Of a stretch of DNA of 64,000 bases, positions 60,006-64,000 are shown piece by piece. Within the stretch, counting starts at the first letter, position 1; every line of letters starts with the position of its first letter. The stretch comes from Nocardioides sp. URHA0020 (GTDB lineage Bacteria > Actinomycetota > Actinomycetes > Propionibacteriales > Nocardioidaceae), in contig NZ_KK211170.1 in assembly GCF_000620705.1 (NCBI RefSeq), positions 337,938 through 401,937 of the forward strand, in the 5' to 3' direction. The position numbers were made by a program, and so were the translations under genes. The notes beneath the pieces were generated by a model. That model did no database searches. It was not told the DNA's origin and was given only the letters and a program-made list of their open reading frames with translations.

Positions 60006-60830
60006 TCAGGCCTCGCGGGCCGGCACGTGGTAGAGCCTGCCCTCCTGCGCCTTGACGGTGGCGACCAGCACGAAGCTCATCGTGACCAGCAGCGCCCACG
60101 CGCCGATCTTCGCGGCGTGCACCGGCTGCCAGGACTGCTCCTGCCCCGGGTACTGCCACGCCTCGAGGTACGTCGCGGCGTTCTCGGCCAGCCAGAGGAA
60201 GAGTCCGATCAGCGCGAACGACAGCGCCAGCGGCATCCGGTAGCGGACGTCGCCGACCGTGAAGTGCACCATCGAGCGGCGCAGCACCACCAGGCCGAGC
60301 AGGGCGAGCGCCACTCTCAGGTCGAGGATCCAGTGGTGGGTGAAGAAGTTCGCGTAGATGCCCGCCGCGACCAGGGCGGTCGCGATCGCCGGGTAGCGGG
60401 TCACGCGCAGGTCGAAGCGCCGCCACGCCTGGCAGAGGTAGGACCCGACCGCGGCGTACATGAACCCGGCGAAGAGCGGGACCCCGGCGACCTTGGTGAC
60501 CGCCTCGCCGGGGTACGACCAGGACCCGACGTGCACCTTGAAGAGCTCCAGCCCCAGGCCGAGGAGGTGGAAGGCGCAGATCACCAGCACCTCGCGCCAG
60601 CTCTCCAGCCCGCACGCCCAGAAGCCCAGCGTCACGACGACGCACCAGAGGAGCAGGGCGTCGTACGTCGTGATCGGCAGCGGGACGACGTACGCCACCA
60701 GCAGACCGGCGAACACCGCGGCCGCGAACACGCACGACTGGAGCTCGAGCCACGCGAAGCGCGCCAGCTGCGCCGTGCCGCGGCCGGCGACCCGGACCAC
60801 CGCGGGTGCCGAGATCGCCGACGTGGTCAT
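60006..60830 (-). CDS. DUF817 family membrane protein
   Basis: This 274-residue polytopic protein has about eight hydrophobic segments, with the DUF817 pattern LELQSCVFAAAVF near the start, GLESWREVLVICAFHLLGLGLELFKVHVGSWSYPG and NFFTHHWILDLR in the middle, and LWLAENAATYLEAW and WQPVHAAKIGAW near the end. Function is unknown. The ATG at 60828-60830 lies 6 bases after a minus-strand -10 box, so it is probably leaderless. It converges with the histidine kinase gene (2-base gap). Confidence 0.85.
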   Translation of the reverse strand: MTTSAISAPAVVRVAGRGTAQLARFAWLELQSCVFAAAVFAGLLVAYVVPLPITTYDALLLWCVVVTLGFWACGLESWREVLVICAFHLLGLGLELFKVHVGSWSYPGEAVTKVAGVPLFAGFMYAAVGSYLCQAWRRFDLRVTRYPAIATALVAAGIYANFFTHHWILDLRVALALLGLVVLRRSMVHFTVGDVRYRMPLALSFALIGLFLWLAENAATYLEAWQYPGQEQSWQPVHAAKIGAWALLVTMSFVLVATVKAQEGRLYHVPAREA

Positions 60831-60836
60831 CCGGTC

Positions 60837-60842
60837 AGGGTA
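60837..60842 (-). promoter_or_regulatory. -10 box TACCCT (minus strand), leaderless promoter of the DUF817 gene
   Basis: On the minus strand TACCCT ends 6 bases before the ATG of the DUF817 gene; no Shine-Dalgarno is present. Confidence 0.5.
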
Positions 60843-60884
60843 GGCGCCGCCGGAACCGGTTCGCCGCCGGAGGCGCGGCGTCCC

Positions 60885-60890
60885 TAGACT
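60885..60890 (+). promoter_or_regulatory. -10 box TAGACT of pheS
   Basis: TAGACT lies 40 bases before the pheS GTG, with a GAGAG Shine-Dalgarno between (about 60920). No attenuator peptide rich in phenylalanine is visible. Confidence 0.55.
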
Positions 60891-60930
60891 CGGGCCTGAG
60901 ATTCACGACGAGTGGGACGAGAGAGCTGCC

Positions 60931-62037
60931 GTGTCCGGTCCGAACACCGATTACGACCCTGTGGAGGTCACCCCGTTGAAGCCGGAGGAGGTCGAGGCGT
61001 CCCGTGACGCAGCGCTCGCTGCGATCGCGGCTGCGACCGATCTCGCCGAGCTGAAGCAGGTGCGGATCGACCACACGGGGGACCGGTCCCCGCTCGCGCT
61101 GGCCAACCGCGAGATCGGCGCCCTGCCGCCGCAGGCGCGCAAGGAGGCCGGCCAGCGCATCGGCCAGGCCCGCGGCGCGGTCAACCAGGCCCTCGGCCGC
61201 CGCCAGGCGGTGCTCGAGGCCGAGCACGAGGAGCGGATGCTCGTCGAGGAGACCGTCGACGTCACGCTGCCGACCGACCGCATCCCCACCGGCGCCCGGC
61301 ACCCGCTGACCACCGGCGCCGAGCTGATCGCCGACATCTTCGTCGCGATGGGCTGGGAGGTGGCCGAGGGACCGGTCATCGAGGCGGAGTGGCTGAACTT
61401 CGACGCGCTCAACCTCGGGCCGGACCACCCGGCCCGCACCATGCAGGACACGTTCTGGACCGAGCCGCCCGAGAACCACCTCGTGCTGCGCACCCACACC
61501 TCCCCGGTGCAGGCGCGCACGATGCTCTCGCGCACGCCCCCGATCTACGTCGTCTGCCCCGGTCGCGTCTTCCGCACCGACGAGTACGACGCCACCCACA
61601 GCCCGGTCTTCCACCAGGTCGAGGGCCTGGCGATCGACGAGGGCATCACGATGGCCAACCTCAAGGGCACCCTCGACCACTTCGCCGCCGCCATGTTCGG
61701 CGAGGGCATCAGCACGCGGTTCCGCCCGTCGTACTTCCCGTTCACCGAGCCGAGCGCCGAGGTCGACCTGGTCTGCTTCGTCTGCCGCGGCGCCGGCGTG
61801 CTCGACGGCGCCACCTGTCGCACCTGCCGCGGCGAGGGGTGGATCGAGTGGGGCGGCTGCGGCGTCGTGAACCCGCGCGTCCTGACCGCTTGCGGCATCG
61901 ACTCCGAGCGCTACACCGGCTTCGCCTTCGGCATGGGCATCGACCGCACCCTGATGTTCCGCCACGGGATCGAGGACCTGCGCGAGCTCTTCGAGGGCGA
62001 CATCCGCTTCACCACTGCTTTCGGAACGGAACTCTGA
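60931..62037 (+). CDS. pheS: Phenylalanine--tRNA ligase alpha subunit
   Basis: It carries the catalytic site of the (alpha-beta)2 enzyme that charges tRNA-Phe. It is 368 residues: a coiled-coil N-terminus (EEVEASRDAALAAIAAATDLAELKQV), then the class II core with RTHTSPVQARTM, GRVFRTDEYDATHSPVFHQVEGL (motif 2), FRPSYFPFTEPSAEVDLVC, a CxxC pair (FVCRGAGV ... CRTCRGEG) found in actinobacterial PheS, and motif 3 GFAFGMGIDRTLMFRHG. GTG start at 60931. pheT starts 4 bases after the stop. Confidence 0.98.
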   Translation: MSGPNTDYDPVEVTPLKPEEVEASRDAALAAIAAATDLAELKQVRIDHTGDRSPLALANREIGALPPQARKEAGQRIGQARGAVNQALGRRQAVLEAEHEERMLVEETVDVTLPTDRIPTGARHPLTTGAELIADIFVAMGWEVAEGPVIEAEWLNFDALNLGPDHPARTMQDTFWTEPPENHLVLRTHTSPVQARTMLSRTPPIYVVCPGRVFRTDEYDATHSPVFHQVEGLAIDEGITMANLKGTLDHFAAAMFGEGISTRFRPSYFPFTEPSAEVDLVCFVCRGAGVLDGATCRTCRGEGWIEWGGCGVVNPRVLTACGIDSERYTGFAFGMGIDRTLMFRHGIEDLRELFEGDIRFTTAFGTEL

Positions 62038-62041
62038 TCAC

Positions 62042-64000
62042 ATGAAGGCCCCAGTCTCCTGGATCCGGGAGTACGTCGACCTCCCCGACGGCGTCACCAC
62101 CGAGGACCTTGCCGCCCGGCTCACCGCGCTCGGGCTCAAGCTCGAGGCCATCGAGAAGCCCGGCGACCAGATCACCGGCCCTCTCGTGGTCGGCCGGGTG
62201 CTCACGATGCAGCCCGAGCCGCAGAAGAACGGCAAGACGATCAACTGGTGCACGGTCGACGTCGGTGACGCCAACGGCACCGGCGAGCCGCAGGGCATCG
62301 TCTGCGGCGCCCACAACTTCGCGCCCGGCGACCACGTCGTCGTGATCCTGCCCGGCGGCATCCTGCCGGGGAACTTCGAGATCTCCGCGCGCAAGACCTA
62401 CGGCCACCTGTCGGCCGGCATGATCTGCTCGGCCCGCGAGCTCGGCCTCGGCGAGGACCACGACGGCATCATCGTCCTCCCCGAGGGCGCCGGCGCCCCC
62501 GGGGACAGCGCCTTCGCGGTGCTCGGTCTCGACGACGAGGTCATCGAGTTCGAGATCAACCCGGACCGCGCCTACGCGCTGTCGTTGCGCGGCGTCGCCC
62601 GCGAGGCGGCCCTGGCGTACGACGCGCCGTACCGCGACCCGGCCGATCGCCCGGTGCCGGAGCCGAACGCCGACGGCCACCCGGTCCAGATCGACGACCC
62701 GGCCGGCTGCCCGGTCTTCGTGGCGCGCACGGTGCGCGGCTTCGACCCGGCCGCCACGTCGCCCGACTGGATGGTCCGCCGGCTCACCCAGGCCGGGATG
62801 CGCCCGATCTCGCTCGCCGTCGACGTCACCAACTACGTGATGCTCGAGATCGGCCGGCCGATCCACGGGTACGACGCCGACAAGATCGCCGGCCCCATCC
62901 GGGTCCGCCGCGCCGCCGACGGCGAGCGGCTGACGACGCTCGACGGCGTCGACCGCCCGCTCTCGACCGAGGACCTGGTCGTCACCGACGACTCCGGCAT
63001 CATCGGCCTCGGCGGCGTGATGGGCGGCGAGACCACCGAGATGTCGTCGACCACGACATCGGTGCTCGTCGAGGCGGCCCACTGGGACGCCACGTCGATG
63101 TTCCGCACCGGCAAGCGCCACAAGCTCACCTCCGAGGCCGGCAAGCGCAACGAGCGCGGCGTCGACCCGGTCGTCACCCAGGCCGCGGCCGACCGGGTGG
63201 TGGAGCTGCTCACGACGTACGGCGGCGGCACGGCGGATGCCGGTGTCACCGTCGTGGGGACGCCGCCGGTGGCCACCGCGATCGCGATGCCCGACGACCT
63301 CCCCGCCCGGGTCTCCGGCATCGACATCTCGCGGGAGACCGCGCGCCAGCACCTGCTGGCCGTCGGCTGCGAGCTCGCCGACGACGGCTACCTCCCGCCG
63401 CCGTGGCGCCCGGACCTGACCGACCCCTACGACCTGGTCGAGGAGGTCGTGCGGGTCGTCGGCTACGACCAGGTCCCGTCGGTGCTGCCCCGCGAGGCCG
63501 CGGGCCGTGGTCTCACCCGCGAGCAGCGGCTGCGCCGTCGTGTGGGTCGCCTGCTGGCCGGTGCGGGCTGCGTCGAGGTGATCAGCTTCCCGTTCATCGG
63601 CGACGCCGCGCTCGATGCCCTGGGCCTGCCCGCCGACGACGTGCTGCGCAGCACCGTCAAGCTGGCGAACCCGCTGTCGAGCGAGGACCCGTCGTACACG
63701 ACCACCCTGCTGCCCGGCCTGCTGAAGGCCGCCGCGCGCAACCTGGGTCGGGGCGCGACCGGGGTGTCGCTCTTCGAGACCGGCACCGTGGCCTTCCCGG
63801 TCGACCGCGGTCCGGCGCCGATCTACGGCGTCGACTGGCGCCCGAGCGACGACGAGCTCGCCAAGCTCTTCGAGGCGCTCCCGGAGCAGCCGCTGCACCT
63901 CGCCGTCGTGCTGGCCGGTGAGCGCGAGCGTGCCGGCTGGTGGGGCGCCGGTCGTGAGGCCGGCTGGTCGGACGCCATCGGCATCGTGCGCCGGCTCGGC
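62042..64000 (+). CDS. pheT: Phenylalanine--tRNA ligase beta subunit (5' part, cut by the window end)
   Basis: The first 653 codons are present with no stop before the end of the window; the family is about 820 residues, so the C-terminal part lies outside. The start MKAPVSWIREYVDLPDG is followed by the tRNA-binding (EMAP-like) domain with IVCGAHNFAPGDHVV, the B3/B4 editing domain, and B5 with ETTEMSSTTTSVLVEAAHWDATSMFRTGKRHKL-type DNA (only key words given). It binds tRNA and edits Tyr-tRNA-Phe. ATG at 62042 just after the pheS stop. Confidence 0.97.
   Translation, partial: MKAPVSWIREYVDLPDGVTTEDLAARLTALGLKLEAIEKPGDQITGPLVVGRVLTMQPEPQKNGKTINWCTVDVGDANGTGEPQGIVCGAHNFAPGDHVVVILPGGILPGNFEISARKTYGHLSAGMICSARELGLGEDHDGIIVLPEGAGAPGDSAFAVLGLDDEVIEFEINPDRAYALSLRGVAREAALAYDAPYRDPADRPVPEPNADGHPVQIDDPAGCPVFVARTVRGFDPAATSPDWMVRRLTQAGMRPISLAVDVTNYVMLEIGRPIHGYDADKIAGPIRVRRAADGERLTTLDGVDRPLSTEDLVVTDDSGIIGLGGVMGGETTEMSSTTTSVLVEAAHWDATSMFRTGKRHKLTSEAGKRNERGVDPVVTQAAADRVVELLTTYGGGTADAGVTVVGTPPVATAIAMPDDLPARVSGIDISRETARQHLLAVGCELADDGYLPPPWRPDLTDPYDLVEEVVRVVGYDQVPSVLPREAAGRGLTREQRLRRRVGRLLAGAGCVEVISFPFIGDAALDALGLPADDVLRSTVKLANPLSSEDPSYTTTLLPGLLKAAARNLGRGATGVSLFETGTVAFPVDRGPAPIYGVDWRPSDDELAKLFEALPEQPLHLAVVLAGERERAGWWGAGREAGWSDAIGIVRRLG

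Noticed and set aside
60843..60930. Phenylalanine attenuator or T-box before pheS
   Set aside because: No Phe-rich leader peptide, no T-box sequence and no terminator hairpin in the gap.

Overview
The window is very GC-rich, densely coding DNA with frequent GTG starts, 1-4 base stop/start overlaps and almost no intergenic space. Gene order and content point to an actinobacterium, most likely a Nocardioidaceae member (Nocardioides-like). The main pointers are the actinobacterial integration host factor beside gmk and rpoZ, an ATPase-dead PriA, a DUF6167 protein before alaS, the pyrR-BCcarABDF cluster with an actinobacterial PyrR leader, a RibM (PnuC-type) riboflavin transporter in the rib operon, and many leaderless TANNNT promoters. 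The species assignment is inference; no rRNA or tRNA gene is visible in the window.

Layout. 108-10037: two small membrane-anchored proteins, alaS, ruvX, mltG, then a near-complete shikimate block (aroE, an A24 prepilin peptidase, aroC, aroK, aroB, aroQ). 10143-11113: efp and nusB. 11118-20668: an accessory block where related actinobacteria run almost directly from nusB to pyrR. It holds two paralogous FAD disulfide-reductase-like enzymes flanking a DUF1206 membrane protein, a proline-rich MinD/ParA-like ATPase, a PNPOx-family protein, a DUF6226 protein, a quinone oxidoreductase, a molybdopterin oxidoreductase with a b-type cytochrome, and a patatin. 20731-31080: the de novo pyrimidine operon under a PyrR-binding leader, interrupted by an opposite-strand M48 protease before pyrF. 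31077-35744: a lipoprotein, a 73-bp tandem repeat array, then mihF, gmk, rpoZ, coaBC and metK, ending in a strong terminator. 35878-46750: a secreted M4 protease, priA, def, fmt, rsmB, a divergent P-loop ATPase / LigD-polymerase pair and a RecQ-like helicase. 46757-53063: rpe, an FMN riboswitch with ribD, ribE, ribM, ribBA and ribH, then hisE and hisG. 53047-55703: a PH-domain protein and a minus-strand cluster (kinase, alanine-racemase-fold enzyme, membrane protein). 55835-64000: an SseB-like protein, infC-rpmI-rplT with a long leader, an rRNA-methyltransferase-like protein, an orphan histidine kinase, a DUF817 protein, pheS and the 5' part of pheT, which runs off the window.

Most of the sequence is core metabolism and translation. 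No phage, transposon, CRISPR or restriction system is visible. The points most worth following are the lpd1-DUF1206-lpd2 module, in which both enzymes lack the usual C-terminal His-Glu dyad; the infC leader, with an intrinsic terminator, an upstream 10-base copy of its 3' arm and an AUC start codon; the 73-bp hairpin-forming tandem array before mihF; a 19-bp perfect inverted repeat before the FMN riboswitch; and about a dozen genes whose -10 box sits 6-8 bases before the start codon, which implies leaderless mRNAs.
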